Of a stretch of 45,633 nucleotides of DNA, positions 20,789-30,326 are shown piece after piece. Each line of letters opens with the position of its first letter. Position 1 is the first letter of the stretch. The position numbers were made by a program, and so were the translations under genes. The notes beneath the pieces are model-generated. The model searched no databases and was not told the DNA's origin. It worked only from the letters and a program-made list of their open reading frames with translations. This stretch comes from Haemophilus haemolyticus M19501 (GTDB taxonomy: Bacteria > Pseudomonadota > Gammaproteobacteria > Enterobacterales > Pasteurellaceae), in NCBI RefSeq assembly GCF_000222025.1, contig NZ_AFQO01000010.1, forward strand, positions 1 through 45,633, in the 5' to 3' direction.

Positions 20789-20830
20789 AACCGCACTTTT
20801 GTCTTTTTTGATAAAAGTGCGGTTTATTTT
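20789..20830 (+). terminator. ygiC terminator from an inverted uptake-signal pair
   Basis: AACCGCACTTTT / AAAAGTGCGGTT, a 12-bp stem with a 12-nt loop, followed by TATTTTTT. Confidence 0.85.
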
Positions 20831-20883
20831 TTGTGGATTTTATCTAACCTGAAATGTGTATAGCGTATTTTCTTTAACAAATC

Positions 20884-20897
20884 TTGTAAAAAATCAA
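20884..20897 (+). promoter_or_regulatory. Candidate FNR site upstream of focA
   Basis: TTGTAAAAAATCAA matches the FNR consensus (TTGAT-N4-ATCAA) at 8 of 10 positions, with a perfect right half. A TAGTTT about 20 bp downstream could be the -10, placing the site near -41 as for class II activation. focA-pflB is anaerobically induced by FNR in E. coli. Weak evidence on sequence alone. Confidence 0.35.
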
Positions 20898-20951
20898 ATT
20901 TTGTTGAAATAAATAGTAGTTTTCTTTGCAATACTAGGGGAGGAGAGTAAA

Positions 20952-21089
20952 ATGGTGGCCGTTGTAGAAGTATTTGAAGTTGTAAACCTATTAGAAGTAT
21001 TAAATTTTCATTCACTTTTTCAATATTTGGAGTTTGATTATGGCATCAGAAAATCAAAAACTGTCTTCTGTTGCGCTCACAGCTGTTGA
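20952..21089 (+). CDS. Possible 45-codon upstream ORF overlapping the focA start
   Basis: An ATG preceded by an unusually strong Shine-Dalgarno (AGGGGAGGAGAG, 20936-20947) opens a 45-codon frame that passes through the focA ribosome-binding site and ends at TGA 21087-21089, 50 nt inside focA in another frame. The predicted peptide begins MVAVVEVFEVVNLLEVLNF and ends in a cysteine-rich run (VFCCAHSC). I recognise no homologue. It could be a leader ORF controlling focA translation, or the strong SD could be chance. See findings. Confidence 0.35.
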   Translation: MVAVVEVFEVVNLLEVLNFHSLFQYLEFDYGIRKSKTVFCCAHSC

Positions 21090-21894
21090 AGCAACGGATT
21101 ATGCAGAAAATACAGCGACTTATAAAGCAAATAAACGTCCATTTTTATCGTTTATGTCCGGTATTAGCGCTGGTGCTTGTATTGCCTTAGCCTTTGTATT
21201 TTACACGACAACACAAACTGCTAGTGCAGGCGCACCTTGGGGATTAACCAAGTTAGTAGGTGGATTAGTCTTCTCCTTGGGCGTAATTATGGTGGTGATT
21301 TTAGGATCTGAATTATTCACCTCTTCTACTTTAACCTTAGTTGCCCGCGTAGGCGGAAAAATAACGACAACCCAAATGATTCGAAATTGGATCGTAGTAT
21401 ATTTGGGTAACTTCGTTGGTGGTTTATTTATTGCGGCTGTTATTTGGTTTGGTGGACAAACCATGGCAGCAAATGGCCAATGGGGTTTAACAATTCTTGC
21501 AACCGCCCAACATAAAATTCATCACACTTGGTTTGAAGCTTTTAACCTAGGTATTTTATGTAACATTATGGTGTGTGTGGCGGTTTGGATGTCTTATTCT
21601 GGTAAGACTGTTACAGACAAAGCATTTATTATGATTATGCCGATTGGTTTGTTTGTTGCGTCAGGATTTGAACACTGTGTGGCTAATATGTTTATGATTC
21701 CGATGGGAATTATTACCGCACATTTTAGTACACCTGAATTTTGGCAACAAATCGGCGTTGATCCGATGAAATATGCAGATTTAGATTTGTATCATTTCAT
21801 TGTGAAGAATTTAATCCCTGTAACGTTGGGAAATATTGTCGGCGGGGCAATTTGTATTGGTGTATTCCAACGTTATTTAACCAAAACTCATTAA
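21040..21894 (+). CDS. focA: Formate channel FocA
   Basis: 284 aa (E. coli FocA 285). Pentameric inner-membrane formate channel of the FNT family, exporting formate made by PflB and re-importing it at low pH. Six membrane segments; FNT motifs SFMSGISAGACIALAF, GSELFTSST, YLGNFVGG, NLGILCNIMVC, the gating-histidine region SGFEHCVANMF and GNIVGGAICIG. The start is the ATG at 21040 with GGAG 8 nt ahead, giving MASENQKL. It is followed after 37 nt by pflB, the usual operon. Confidence 0.95.
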   Translation: MASENQKLSSVALTAVEATDYAENTATYKANKRPFLSFMSGISAGACIALAFVFYTTTQTASAGAPWGLTKLVGGLVFSLGVIMVVILGSELFTSSTLTLVARVGGKITTTQMIRNWIVVYLGNFVGGLFIAAVIWFGGQTMAANGQWGLTILATAQHKIHHTWFEAFNLGILCNIMVCVAVWMSYSGKTVTDKAFIMIMPIGLFVASGFEHCVANMFMIPMGIITAHFSTPEFWQQIGVDPMKYADLDLYHFIVKNLIPVTLGNIVGGAICIGVFQRYLTKTH

Positions 21895-21931
21895 AGATTT
21901 ACTTATTTATTAATTAACAAAGGAAATGACT

Positions 21932-24244
21932 ATGTCAGAACTTAATGAAGCGCAAAAATTGGCGTGGGCTGGTTTTGCTGGTGGTGATTGGCAAGAAAAT
22001 GTCAATGTACGTGACTTTATCCAAAAAAACTATACCCCGTATGAAGGCGATGACTCTTTCTTAGCAGGTCCAACTGAAGCAACAACTAAGCTTTGGGAAT
22101 CTGTGATGGAAGGTATTAAAATTGAAAACCGTACTCACGCGCCATTAGATTTTGATGAACATACGCCATCTACCATTATCTCTCACGCACCAGGTTACAT
22201 TAACAAAGACTTAGAAAAAATCGTTGGTCTTCAAACTGATGAACCTTTAAAACGTGCCATTATGCCATTCGGTGGTATCAAAATGGTGGAAGGCTCATGC
22301 AAAATTTACGGTCGTGAATTAGATCCTGAAGTGAAAAAAATCTTCACTGAATATCGTAAAACCCACAACCAAGGTGTATTCGATGTTTATACGCCAGATA
22401 TTTTACGTTGCCGTAAATCTGGTGTATTAACTGGTCTTCCAGATGCTTATGGTCGCGGCCGTATTATCGGTGACTACCGTCGTGTAGCGCTTTACGGTGT
22501 TGACTTCTTAATGAAAGATAAATACGCACAATTCTCTTCTTTACAGAAAGATTTAGAAGATGGCGTAAATCTTGAAGCAACAATTCGTTTACGTGAAGAA
22601 ATCGCAGAACAACACCGTGCACTTGCTCAAATGAAGCAAATGGCGGCAAGCTATGGTTATGATATTTCTAACCCAGCAACTAATGCTCAAGAAGCTATTC
22701 AATGGATGTACTTTGCTTATCTTGCTGCAATCAAATCACAAAATGGTGCTGCCATGTCATTCGGTCGTACCGCAACCTTTATTGACGTGTACATTGAGCG
22801 TGATTTAAAAGCAGGAAAAATTACTGAAACTGAAGCGCAAGAATTAGTTGACCATTTAGTAATGAAACTCCGTATGGTTCGTTTCTTACGTACTCCTGAA
22901 TACGATCAATTATTCTCTGGTGACCCAATGTGGGCAACTGAAACCATCGCAGGTATGGGTTTAGATGGCCGTACATTAGTAACTAAAAATACATTCCGTA
23001 TTTTACACACTCTTTACAACATGGGTACTTCTCCAGAACCAAACTTAACGATTCTTTGGTCTGAACAATTACCTGAAAACTTCAAACGTTTCTGTGCGAA
23101 AGTATCGATTGATACCTCATCAGTTCAATACGAAAACGATGATTTAATGCGTCCAGACTTCAACAATGATGACTACGCAATCGCATGTTGTGTATCACCA
23201 ATGGTTGTGGGTAAACAAATGCAATTCTTCGGTGCGCGTGCAAACTTAGCGAAAACATTGTTATACGCAATCAACGGCGGTATCGATGAAAAATTAGGTA
23301 TGCAAGTAGGTCCGAAAACTGCACCAATTACTGATGAAGTATTAGATTTTGATACAGTAATGACCCGTATGGACAGCTTTATGGATTGGTTGGCTAAACA
23401 ATATGTGACTGCCTTAAACATCATCCACTATATGCACGATAAATATTCATACGAAGCCGCATTAATGGCGTTACATGACCGTGATGTATTCCGTACCATG
23501 GCTTGCGGTATCGCGGGTCTTTCTGTTGCGGCTGACTCACTTTCAGCAATCAAATATGCGAAAGTTAAACCAGTTCGTGGCGACATCAAAGATAAAGATG
23601 GTAATGTTGTTGCAACTAACGTAGCAATCGACTTTGAAATCGAAGGTGAATATCCACAATATGGTAACAACGATAACCGTGTTGATGATATCGCTTGCGA
23701 CTTAGTTGAACGTTTCATGAAGAAAATTCAAAAACTTAAAACTTACCGCAATGCAGTGCCTACACAATCTGTATTAACCATTACTTCTAACGTGGTTTAT
23801 GGTAAGAAAACTGGTAATACCCCAGATGGTCGTCGTGCTGGTGCACCATTCGGACCAGGTGCGAACCCAATGCACGGTCGTGACCAAAAAGGTGCGGTAG
23901 CATCATTAACTTCTGTTGCTAAACTTCCATTTGCTTATGCGAAAGATGGTATTTCTTATACCTTCTCAATCGTACCAAATGCGTTAGGTAAAGATGCAGA
24001 AGCACAACGTCGTAATCTTGCTGGCTTGATGGATGGTTACTTCCACCACGAAGCAACTGTTGAAGGTGGCCAACACTTAAATGTGAACGTGCTAAATCGT
24101 GAAATGTTGTTAGATGCAATGGAAAATCCGGATAAATATCCACAATTGACTATCCGTGTATCTGGTTACGCAGTACGTTTCAACTCTTTAACTAAAGAGC
24201 AACAACAAGACGTCGTAACCCGTACATTTACTGAGTCTTTCTAA
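21932..24244 (+). CDS. pflB: Formate C-acetyltransferase (pyruvate formate-lyase)
   Basis: 770 aa (E. coli 760). Glycyl-radical enzyme splitting pyruvate and CoA to acetyl-CoA and formate in anaerobic growth. The catalytic cysteine pair C419-C420 (IACCVSPM) and radical-bearing G745 (RVSGYAVRF) are present, and the C-terminal glycyl-radical box is complete. Two in-frame ATGs exist. I choose 21932 because the AAAGGA is only 1-2 nt from the first ATG but 7-8 nt from this one, giving the expected MSELNEAQ start. Strong codon bias indicates high expression. Confidence 0.96.
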   Translation: MSELNEAQKLAWAGFAGGDWQENVNVRDFIQKNYTPYEGDDSFLAGPTEATTKLWESVMEGIKIENRTHAPLDFDEHTPSTIISHAPGYINKDLEKIVGLQTDEPLKRAIMPFGGIKMVEGSCKIYGRELDPEVKKIFTEYRKTHNQGVFDVYTPDILRCRKSGVLTGLPDAYGRGRIIGDYRRVALYGVDFLMKDKYAQFSSLQKDLEDGVNLEATIRLREEIAEQHRALAQMKQMAASYGYDISNPATNAQEAIQWMYFAYLAAIKSQNGAAMSFGRTATFIDVYIERDLKAGKITETEAQELVDHLVMKLRMVRFLRTPEYDQLFSGDPMWATETIAGMGLDGRTLVTKNTFRILHTLYNMGTSPEPNLTILWSEQLPENFKRFCAKVSIDTSSVQYENDDLMRPDFNNDDYAIACCVSPMVVGKQMQFFGARANLAKTLLYAINGGIDEKLGMQVGPKTAPITDEVLDFDTVMTRMDSFMDWLAKQYVTALNIIHYMHDKYSYEAALMALHDRDVFRTMACGIAGLSVAADSLSAIKYAKVKPVRGDIKDKDGNVVATNVAIDFEIEGEYPQYGNNDNRVDDIACDLVERFMKKIQKLKTYRNAVPTQSVLTITSNVVYGKKTGNTPDGRRAGAPFGPGANPMHGRDQKGAVASLTSVAKLPFAYAKDGISYTFSIVPNALGKDAEAQRRNLAGLMDGYFHHEATVEGGQHLNVNVLNREMLLDAMENPDKYPQLTIRVSGYAVRFNSLTKEQQQDVVTRTFTESF

Positions 24245-24268
24245 GTAAATAATATTATGTTTTAATAT

Positions 24269-24306
24269 AAACTACTCACAGACTAGTTTTGTGAGTGGTT
24301 TATTTT
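24269..24306 (+). terminator. pflB terminator
   Basis: AAACTACTCACA / TGTGAGTGGTTT stem (one G-T pair) with a 9-nt loop, followed by ATTTTTA. It separates focA-pflB from the downstream ABM gene, so pflA is probably read from its own promoter or by read-through. Confidence 0.75.
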
Positions 24307-24326
24307 TATATATAGGAGAGCAAATT

Positions 24327-24617
24327 ATGCTAACAGTTATTGCCCAATTTTCAGTAAAAGCGGACAAAATTAATGATTTTCTAACTCAATGCCAAGAATT
24401 AATTAAGCATACTCGTCAAGAAACAGGATGCGTATCTTATGAATTACAACAAAATAGTGAGCAGGCTAATCATTATGTTTTTATTGAGCAATGGAAAAGC
24501 AAAGCCGACTTAGAACAACATTTTGTAACGCCACACTTTACCTCAATTGTACCTGTATTGGTCGAGTATTGTGAACAAGCGCCAGTGGTGCAAACCTTTC
24601 AAAAAGTCAGCGAATAA
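24327..24617 (+). CDS. Antibiotic biosynthesis monooxygenase (ABM) domain protein
   Basis: 96 aa from the ATG at 24327 with TAGGAGAG ahead; the frame continues 12 codons upstream into the pflB terminator, which is not credible as coding. A single ABM ferredoxin-like domain: LTVIAQFSVKADKINDFL, ETGCVSYELQQN, YVFIEQWKSKADLEQHF and TPHFTSIVPVL, like E. coli YgiN and YgiN-like quinol/heme-type monooxygenases. Such small proteins oxidise quinols or other aromatic compounds, or simply bind them. It lies between pflB and pflA and is closed by its own terminator. Function here is unknown. Confidence 0.8.
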   Translation: MLTVIAQFSVKADKINDFLTQCQELIKHTRQETGCVSYELQQNSEQANHYVFIEQWKSKADLEQHFVTPHFTSIVPVLVEYCEQAPVVQTFQKVSE

Positions 24618-24647
24618 TGACCGCACTTTGATAAATATATTTTAATT

Positions 24648-24679
24648 ATGAGCCTGATTTAAATCAGGCTCATTTTTTA
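24648..24679 (+). terminator. Terminator after the ABM gene
   Basis: An almost continuous palindrome ATGAGCCTGATTTAAATCAGGCTCAT followed by TTTTT, just downstream of an uptake signal. Confidence 0.8.
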
Positions 24680-24732
24680 TAGACTAAATCTTTGGTAAAA
24701 TTCAGCTATATCTAATTTTAGGAAATTTATGT

Positions 24733-25473
24733 ATGTCAGTTCTTGGAAGAATTCACTCTTTTGAATCCTGTGGTACGGTAGATGGGCCAGGTATTCGTTT
24801 TATTTTATTTATGCAAGGCTGCTTGATGCGCTGCAAATATTGCCACAATCGTGATACTTGGGATCTTGAAGGTGGTAAAGAAATCAGTGTCGAAGATTTA
24901 ATGAAAGAAGTCGTGACTTATCGCCATTTTATGAATGCGACTGGCGGTGGTGTTACGGCGTCTGGTGGTGAGGCTGTGTTACAAGCAGAGTTTGTGCGCG
25001 ATTGGTTCCGTGCTTGTAAAGCAGAAGGGATTAATACTTGCTTGGATACAAATGGTTTTGTGCGTCATTATGATCATATTATTGATGAATTATTGGATGT
25101 AACAGATCTTGTTTTACTCGATTTAAAAGAGCTTAATGATCAAGTTCATCAAAATCTTATTGGGGTACCCAATAAACGTACCCTTGAATTTGCAAAATAT
25201 TTGCAAAAACGTAATCAACGTACATGGATTCGTTATGTTGTGGTTCCTAGTTATACTGATAGCGATCACGATGTGCATTTATTAGGTCAGTTTATTGAGG
25301 GTATGACCAATATTGAAAAAGTTGAACTTCTTCCTTATCATCGATTAGGTGCGCATAAATGGAAAACCCTTGGGTTAGATTATGAGCTTGAAGATGTATT
25401 ACCGCCAACCAAAGAATCGTTAGAGTATATTAAAATAATCCTAGAAGGTTATGGACACACTGTAAAATTCTAG
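24733..25473 (+). CDS. pflA: Pyruvate formate-lyase-activating enzyme
   Basis: 246 aa (E. coli 246). Radical-SAM enzyme that installs the glycyl radical on PflB. The cluster motif is C30-x3-C34-x2-C37 (CLMRCKYCH), preceded by [14 protein letters not shown], with [11 protein letters not shown] (SAM-binding GGE) and [12 protein letters not shown] near the C-terminus. An ATG 4 nt upstream is out of frame. It is separated from pflB by the ABM gene and two terminators, so it is regulated apart from its substrate. Confidence 0.96.
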   Translation: MSVLGRIHSFESCGTVDGPGIRFILFMQGCLMRCKYCHNRDTWDLEGGKEISVEDLMKEVVTYRHFMNATGGGVTASGGEAVLQAEFVRDWFRACKAEGINTCLDTNGFVRHYDHIIDELLDVTDLVLLDLKELNDQVHQNLIGVPNKRTLEFAKYLQKRNQRTWIRYVVVPSYTDSDHDVHLLGQFIEGMTNIEKVELLPYHRLGAHKWKTLGLDYELEDVLPPTKESLEYIKIILEGYGHTVKF

Positions 25474-25504
25474 AATAAATGCTAGCTAACATAAGGAGTA
25501 AATA

Positions 25505-25987
25505 ATGAAAAAAATTATTTTAACATTATCACTTGGGTTACTTACCGCCTGTTCTGCTCAAACTCAAAAGGCTGAACAAAATGATGTGAAGCTGACACCG
25601 CCGACCGATGTGCGAAGTGGATATGTACGTTTAGTGAAGAATGTAAATTATTACATCGATAGTGAATCGATCTGGGTGGATAATCAAGAGCCACAAATTG
25701 TACATTTTGATGCTGTGGTTAATTTAGATAAGGGATTATATGTTTATCCTGAGCCTAAACGTTATGCACGTTCTGTTCGTCAGTATAAGATTTTGAATTG
25801 TGCAAATTATCATTTAACTCAAGTGCGAACTGATTTCTATGATGAGTTTTGGGGACAAGGTTTACGTGCAGCACCTAAAAAGCAAAAGAAACATACGTTA
25901 AGTCTAACACCTGATACAACGCTTTATAATGCTGCTCAGATTATTTGTGCGAATTATGGCAGAGCACAGCCTTCAGATAAAAAATAA
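25505..25987 (+). CDS. pe: Surface adhesin lipoprotein, protein E (PE)
   Basis: 160 aa, the length of the H. influenzae protein E adhesin. Lipoprotein signal with lipobox LLTAC, lipid-bearing C16, and two further cysteines (C99, C148) that probably form a disulphide. The segment P84-R108, which in H. influenzae PE carries the vitronectin/laminin-binding region, is intact (RYARSVRQYKILNC...). From memory the sequence is nearly identical to known PE except for a few single changes and a divergent C-terminus (NYGRAQPSDKK instead of something like NYGEAFSVDKK). PE is an outer-membrane, host-protein-binding and heme-binding protein and a vaccine antigen. It lies 31 nt after pflA with an AAGGAG. 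Confidence 0.88.
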   Translation: MKKIILTLSLGLLTACSAQTQKAEQNDVKLTPPTDVRSGYVRLVKNVNYYIDSESIWVDNQEPQIVHFDAVVNLDKGLYVYPEPKRYARSVRQYKILNCANYHLTQVRTDFYDEFWGQGLRAAPKKQKKHTLSLTPDTTLYNAAQIICANYGRAQPSDKK

Positions 25988-26002
25988 CAAAATCTAGCGA
26001 AT

Positions 26003-26033
26003 AAAAAATACGGTGAAGTTTCACCGTATTTTT
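26003..26033. terminator. Bidirectional terminator between protein E gene and dsbB
   Basis: AAAAATACGGTGAA / TTTCACCGTATTTTT stem with T-runs in both directions, 16 nt after the protein E gene and touching the dsbB stop. Confidence 0.8.
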
Positions 26034-26566
26034 TAATTAAATATTCTTCTTTGTTTTCGTGTTTTGACTACTTGAACTATTAATAATAAAGCAAGAATTA
26101 TCACATATACTGCAAAAATAAATACCAGCCATTGCACCATCGTCACACCGAATAATGACCATTGACTTTCATTACAAGAGCCAGTCGGGCTAAACATAAA
26201 TGGAAACCATTGGTGAAACGGTAAAGTTTCAGGAAAGTTTGGAATAAATTCACATTGTTTCCAAGGGGCTGGATTCATTTGTAAATCAAGATGACGGAAT
26301 GAAACCAATAATCCCTTAATGCCACTGAATAAGCCTAATGCCAAAGCGATTAATCGAATGATTAAAGCGCGAGGTTGAAGTAAACCTATAATGCCCGCAA
26401 TAAATAACCCAATTATTGCTAAACGTTCATACACGCAAAGTACACAAGGTTGTAATCCCATTCCATATTGGAAGTAAAGTGCGGTAGATTCTAGTGCTAA
26501 ACTTGAGAATGCCAGCAGAAACCATGCAGAACGTTTTTCAGAAAATTGTTTTAAAAGTGCGAGCAT
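26033..26566 (-). CDS. dsbB: Disulphide bond formation protein B
   Basis: 177 aa (E. coli 176). Inner-membrane quinone reductase that reoxidises DsbA. Four membrane helices; the first redox pair C41-C44 (PCVLC) lies in periplasmic loop 1 and the second pair C105/C131 in loop 2, with R48 following as in the quinone-binding region. AAGGAGG 5 nt before the start overlaps the nhaB stop, so it is translated from the same mRNA as nhaB, as in many gamma-proteobacteria. Confidence 0.95.
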   Translation of the reverse strand: MLALLKQFSEKRSAWFLLAFSSLALESTALYFQYGMGLQPCVLCVYERLAIIGLFIAGIIGLLQPRALIIRLIALALGLFSGIKGLLVSFRHLDLQMNPAPWKQCEFIPNFPETLPFHQWFPFMFSPTGSCNESQWSLFGVTMVQWLVFIFAVYVIILALLLIVQVVKTRKQRRIFN

Positions 26567-26575
26567 TTTTCCTCC

Positions 26576-28120
26576 TTAAATTGGAAAAATCAAACCTAAG
26601 TTTGCTAGCCAAATAGTAGCAGCTGGTAAGATAAATTCAATAGCCAGTAACCCAATGATCGAAAGTACAATCGTGTAAGGTAAAGCCATATAAACCATTC
26701 TTCCATAAGAAAGCCGAATTAATGGGGCTAATGATGAAGTTAATAAGAACAAGAAGGCAGCTTGCCCATTTGGTGTTGCTACTGACGGCAAGTTTGTACC
26801 TGTATTGATTGCAACTGATAGTAATTCAAATTGATGCGGTGCAATTACTCCATTAGTCAGTGCAGCTTTGGCTTCATTGATGTAAACCGTTGCAACGAAT
26901 ACGTTATCAGAGATAGAAGAAAGCAAGCCGTTAAATACATAGAATAAGGCAAGCTGTGTATTTTCTTCCGCAGAAAGAACGAAGTGAATGATTGGTGCAA
27001 AAAGTTTTTGATCAATAATTACGGCAACCACAGAGAAGAATACCACGAGCAATGCAGTGAAAGGTAAGGATTCTTGGAATGCTTTACCGATAGTATGCTC
27101 ATCAGTCACACCAGTGAATGCTGTGGCAAAAATGATGATACTTAAACCAATTAAGCCTACCGCCGCGAGATGAAACGCCAATCCAAGAATTAACCAAATT
27201 GCGATTAACGCTTGGACGCCTAATTTAATTTTGTCTTGTTTAGACATTTTTTCTGAATTAGTGCGGTCTAAATCTGACAATATTTTCCATACGTCTTCAG
27301 GTAATTTTTCACCATAACCGAATAATTTGAATTTTTCGACTAAGAAGCAAGTGAGCAATCCGCAGATAAATACTGGAATCGTAACTGGTGCCATACGGAA
27401 GAAAAATTCAATGAAGTTCCATTTTGCTTGTTCTGCAATAATTAAGTTTTGTGGTTCACCCACCATCGTCATCACACCACCAAGTGCTGTACCGACGCCA
27501 GCGTGCATCATCAAACTACGTAAGAATGAACGGAATTTTTCCAAGGTTTCATGGTGTTGTGTTGTAATTTTCCCATCATCGGCAATATCAACGGCATCAA
27601 TTAAATTATTACCTGATGCGACTTTGTGATAAACACCATAGAATCCCATTGCTACGCTGATAATTACGGCAACAACCGTTAATGCATCAAGAAAAGCAGA
27701 TAAAAAAGCTGCACTAAAACAGAATGCAAGGGAGAGTGCAATTTTTGAACGAATTTTGACAAGTAATTTCGTGAATACGTAAAGAAGTAATTGTTTCATA
27801 AAGAAAATACCTGCCACCATAAACATCAGTAACAGGATTACTTCAAAGTTTGCCATAATTTCCGTTTTTACGTGTTCTACATTTGTCATCCCGATAATAA
27901 TGGCTTCAATCGCTAATAAGCCGCCTGGTTGTAAAGGATAGCATTTTAATGCCATTGCTAGCGTAAAAATAAATTCTGCAACGAGTAACCAACCCGCAAT
28001 AAAAGGGCTGACTAAAAAGAAAATAATAGGATTAATAATAAGAAAAACCACAATAGCGAGCTTATACCATTCTGGACTCGCCCCAAGAAAGTTTTTCATA
28101 AAAGCTTGTGTGTTTGTCAT
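26576..28120 (-). CDS. nhaB: Na+/H+ antiporter NhaB
   Basis: 514 aa (E. coli NhaB 513). Electrogenic inner-membrane sodium/proton antiporter for ion and pH homeostasis. About 12 membrane segments; family-typical blocks are [58 protein letters not shown] and [14 protein letters not shown] start at 28120 (GGAG 7 nt ahead) rather than the ATG 24 bases upstream. The next gene, dsbB, follows 9 nt later; fadR is divergent. Confidence 0.95.
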   Translation of the reverse strand: MTNTQAFMKNFLGASPEWYKLAIVVFLIINPIIFFLVSPFIAGWLLVAEFIFTLAMALKCYPLQPGGLLAIEAIIIGMTNVEHVKTEIMANFEVILLLMFMVAGIFFMKQLLLYVFTKLLVKIRSKIALSLAFCFSAAFLSAFLDALTVVAVIISVAMGFYGVYHKVASGNNLIDAVDIADDGKITTQHHETLEKFRSFLRSLMMHAGVGTALGGVMTMVGEPQNLIIAEQAKWNFIEFFFRMAPVTIPVFICGLLTCFLVEKFKLFGYGEKLPEDVWKILSDLDRTNSEKMSKQDKIKLGVQALIAIWLILGLAFHLAAVGLIGLSIIIFATAFTGVTDEHTIGKAFQESLPFTALLVVFFSVVAVIIDQKLFAPIIHFVLSAEENTQLALFYVFNGLLSSISDNVFVATVYINEAKAALTNGVIAPHQFELLSVAINTGTNLPSVATPNGQAAFLFLLTSSLAPLIRLSYGRMVYMALPYTIVLSIIGLLAIEFILPAATIWLANLGLIFPI

Positions 28121-28244
28121 AGAGAACTCCATTATTTTTATCACGTGAACATTGTAATATATCCCCCTTTAAAGGATAATAAAAACTGAGTAATTTTTTT
28201 ATAAAATTGCATTTTTTTTGATTTTTATCTGATTTTTAATTGTA

Positions 28245-28970
28245 ATGCAAAACGATAACGATATTTTAAAAGCCCAAAGTCCAGCAGCCTTAGCAGAAGA
28301 ATATATTGTCAAAAGCATTTGGCAAGATGTTTTTCCCACGGGCAGTAATTTACCATCAGAACGTGATTTAGCCGATAAGATCGGAGTGACTCGCACCACT
28401 TTGCGTGAAGTTTTACAACGTTTAGCGCGTGATGGTTGGCTGACTATTCAGCACGGCAAACCAACAAAAGTAAATAATATCTGGGATACGGCAGGGCCGA
28501 ATATTATTGAAACACTAATCGGTTTAGATATGCAGTCAGCACCTTTGATTATTGATAATATGTTGTCTTTACGCAGTAAAATGTCTGAATCTTATATTTA
28601 TGAGGCAGTAAAAAATTCTCCAGAGCAATCTGCCGCACTTTTTGCTGAATTAGATCAATTACAAAATACGGCGCAAGATTACACAGAATTTGATTACAAA
28701 TTATTTCGTCAATTTACCGTAGTGGCTAACAAACCCTTTTATCGTTTAATTTTTAATAGTTTGAAAGGGGTTTACCAACGAATTGGCTTTTTATTTTTTA
28801 AAGAAGAAAAACACCGAGAACTTACAAAAACATTCTATTTAGAAATGCAACAAATTTGCCTTGCGGGAAATGCCGATGCGGTGGTGGATTGTATTCGTAA
28901 ACATAATTTACGTTCTTCAACTTATTGGAAAGCTATTCTAGAGCGATTGCCGCAGAACCTTTCAGATTAA
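28245..28970 (+). CDS. fadR: Fatty acid metabolism regulator FadR
   Basis: 241 aa (E. coli 239). GntR-family repressor/activator that responds to long-chain acyl-CoA. The N-terminal winged helix is nearly identical to E. coli FadR in the DNA-reading part (PSERDLADKIGVTRTTL, LARDGWLTIQHGKPTKV), with the acyl-CoA-binding all-alpha domain from about residue 85. The start has no obvious Shine-Dalgarno, so an alternative start cannot be excluded, but the family N-terminus supports 28245. Divergent from nhaB-dsbB across 124 AT-rich bases; I could not see a clear FadR operator there. Confidence 0.93.
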   Translation: MQNDNDILKAQSPAALAEEYIVKSIWQDVFPTGSNLPSERDLADKIGVTRTTLREVLQRLARDGWLTIQHGKPTKVNNIWDTAGPNIIETLIGLDMQSAPLIIDNMLSLRSKMSESYIYEAVKNSPEQSAALFAELDQLQNTAQDYTEFDYKLFRQFTVVANKPFYRLIFNSLKGVYQRIGFLFFKEEKHRELTKTFYLEMQQICLAGNADAVVDCIRKHNLRSSTYWKAILERLPQNLSD

Positions 28971-28980
28971 TTTCAACATC

Positions 28981-29015
28981 AAAAGTGCGGTGAAGTTTAA
29001 CCGCACTTTTTCATT
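28981..29015 (+). terminator. fadR terminator from an inverted uptake-signal pair
   Basis: AAAAGTGCGGT / ACCGCACTTTT stem with an 8-nt loop, followed by TTCATTA, between fadR and rsmE. Confidence 0.75.
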
Positions 29016-29031
29016 AATATAGATAAACATT

Positions 29032-29769
29032 ATGCGCATACCAAGAATTTATCATCCTGAATCCCTTGAAAATCAAACTCAATGTCAGCTTTCCGAAGAC
29101 GCGGCAAACCATGTAGGGCGCGTGTTAAGAATGACAGAAGGCGAGCAAATTGAACTCTTTGATGGTTCTAATCATATTTATCCAGCCAAAATTATTGAGT
29201 CGAATAAAAAATCGGTAAAGGTAGCGATTTTAGGGAGTGAGCTTGCGGATAAAGAATCCAATTTAAAAATTCATTTGGGTCAAGTGATTTCTCGCGGAGA
29301 GCGAATGGAATTTACCATTCAAAAATCGGTGGAATTGGGTGTGAATGTGATTACACCATTATGGTCTGAACGCTGTGGCGTAAAGCTTGATGGCGAACGC
29401 ATGGATAAAAAAATTCAACAATGGCAGAAAATTGCGATTGCAGCTTGTGAACAATGCGGTCGTAATATTGTGCCAGAAATTCGCCCATTGATGAAATTGC
29501 AAGATTGGTGCGCAGAAAATGATGGGGCACTGAAATTAAATTTGCACCCACGCGCACAATATTCCATTAAAACCTTACCGGGTATTCCCGCTGAGGGCAT
29601 TCGTTTATTAATTGGCTCGGAAGGTGGATTATCTGCACAAGAAATTGCACAAACTGAACAGCAAGGATTTACTGAAATTTTATTAGGAAAGCGTGTTTTG
29701 CGTACTGAAACTGCATCGCTTGCGGCGATTAGTGCACTACAAATTTGTTTTGGAGATTTAGGTGAATGA
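29032..29769 (+). CDS. rsmE: 16S rRNA (uracil(1498)-N3)-methyltransferase
   Basis: 245 aa (E. coli 243). Methylates U1498 in helix 44 of 16S rRNA. A PUA-like N-terminus ([23 protein letters not shown]) is followed by a trefoil-knot SPOUT domain with [13 protein letters not shown] and [21 protein letters not shown], the SAM-binding knot. First of three tightly overlapping genes: its TGA overlaps the yqgE start region. Confidence 0.95.
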   Translation: MRIPRIYHPESLENQTQCQLSEDAANHVGRVLRMTEGEQIELFDGSNHIYPAKIIESNKKSVKVAILGSELADKESNLKIHLGQVISRGERMEFTIQKSVELGVNVITPLWSERCGVKLDGERMDKKIQQWQKIAIAACEQCGRNIVPEIRPLMKLQDWCAENDGALKLNLHPRAQYSIKTLPGIPAEGIRLLIGSEGGLSAQEIAQTEQQGFTEILLGKRVLRTETASLAAISALQICFGDLGE

Positions 29770-30326
29770 TGGAGTTACAAGGGAAATTTTTGATCGCGAT
29801 GCCACACTTAGAGGATTATTTTAATCGTACTGTGGTGTTTATGTGCGAGCATAATGAGCAAGGCTCGATGGGGTTAGTGATTAATCAGCCCACGGATTTA
29901 AGCATTGCGGAACTTTATTCAAAACTCAATTTTATGATGAAAAATGACCGCACTTTTAGCAATGAAATGGTGGTTGCAGGTGGCCCTATGCATAATGAAA
30001 GAGGTTTTATTCTACATAAGAATACACCTAATGAATTTCAGCATACTTATAAAATTACGGATGATCTTTCAATGACAACCTCTGCTGATGTAATAGAGAC
30101 GCTAGGTTCTGAACTTGCGCCAGAAAAATACCTTATCGCTCTTGGGTGCTCTAGCTGGGAGGCTGGGCAATTGGAAAAAGAAATCACTGATAATGCTTGG
30201 TTAGTCGCGACTGCGAACGATCAGATTTTATTTGATATGCCTTATGATGAGCGCTATGTTGCGGCGAATCAATTGCTTGGTATTCACCCACATAATTTTG
30301 TGTTTGCACAAGTGGGGCATAGCTAA
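29766..30326 (+). CDS. yqgE: YqgE/AlgH family protein (UPF0301)
   Basis: 186 aa (E. coli 187). [38 protein letters not shown] and [14 protein letters not shown] are family hallmarks. The protein has no catalytic motif and its role is unknown, but it is widely coupled with yqgF. Two consecutive ATGs (29766, 29769) are possible starts, both overlapping the end of rsmE. Its TAA overlaps the ATG of yqgF (TAATG). Confidence 0.93.
   Translation: MMELQGKFLIAMPHLEDYFNRTVVFMCEHNEQGSMGLVINQPTDLSIAELYSKLNFMMKNDRTFSNEMVVAGGPMHNERGFILHKNTPNEFQHTYKITDDLSMTTSADVIETLGSELAPEKYLIALGCSSWEAGQLEKEITDNAWLVATANDQILFDMPYDERYVAANQLLGIHPHNFVFAQVGHS

Noticed and set aside
28121-28244. FadR operator in the nhaB-fadR gap
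   Set aside because: No clear TGG-N-ACCA-type palindrome was visible; the region is just AT-rich.
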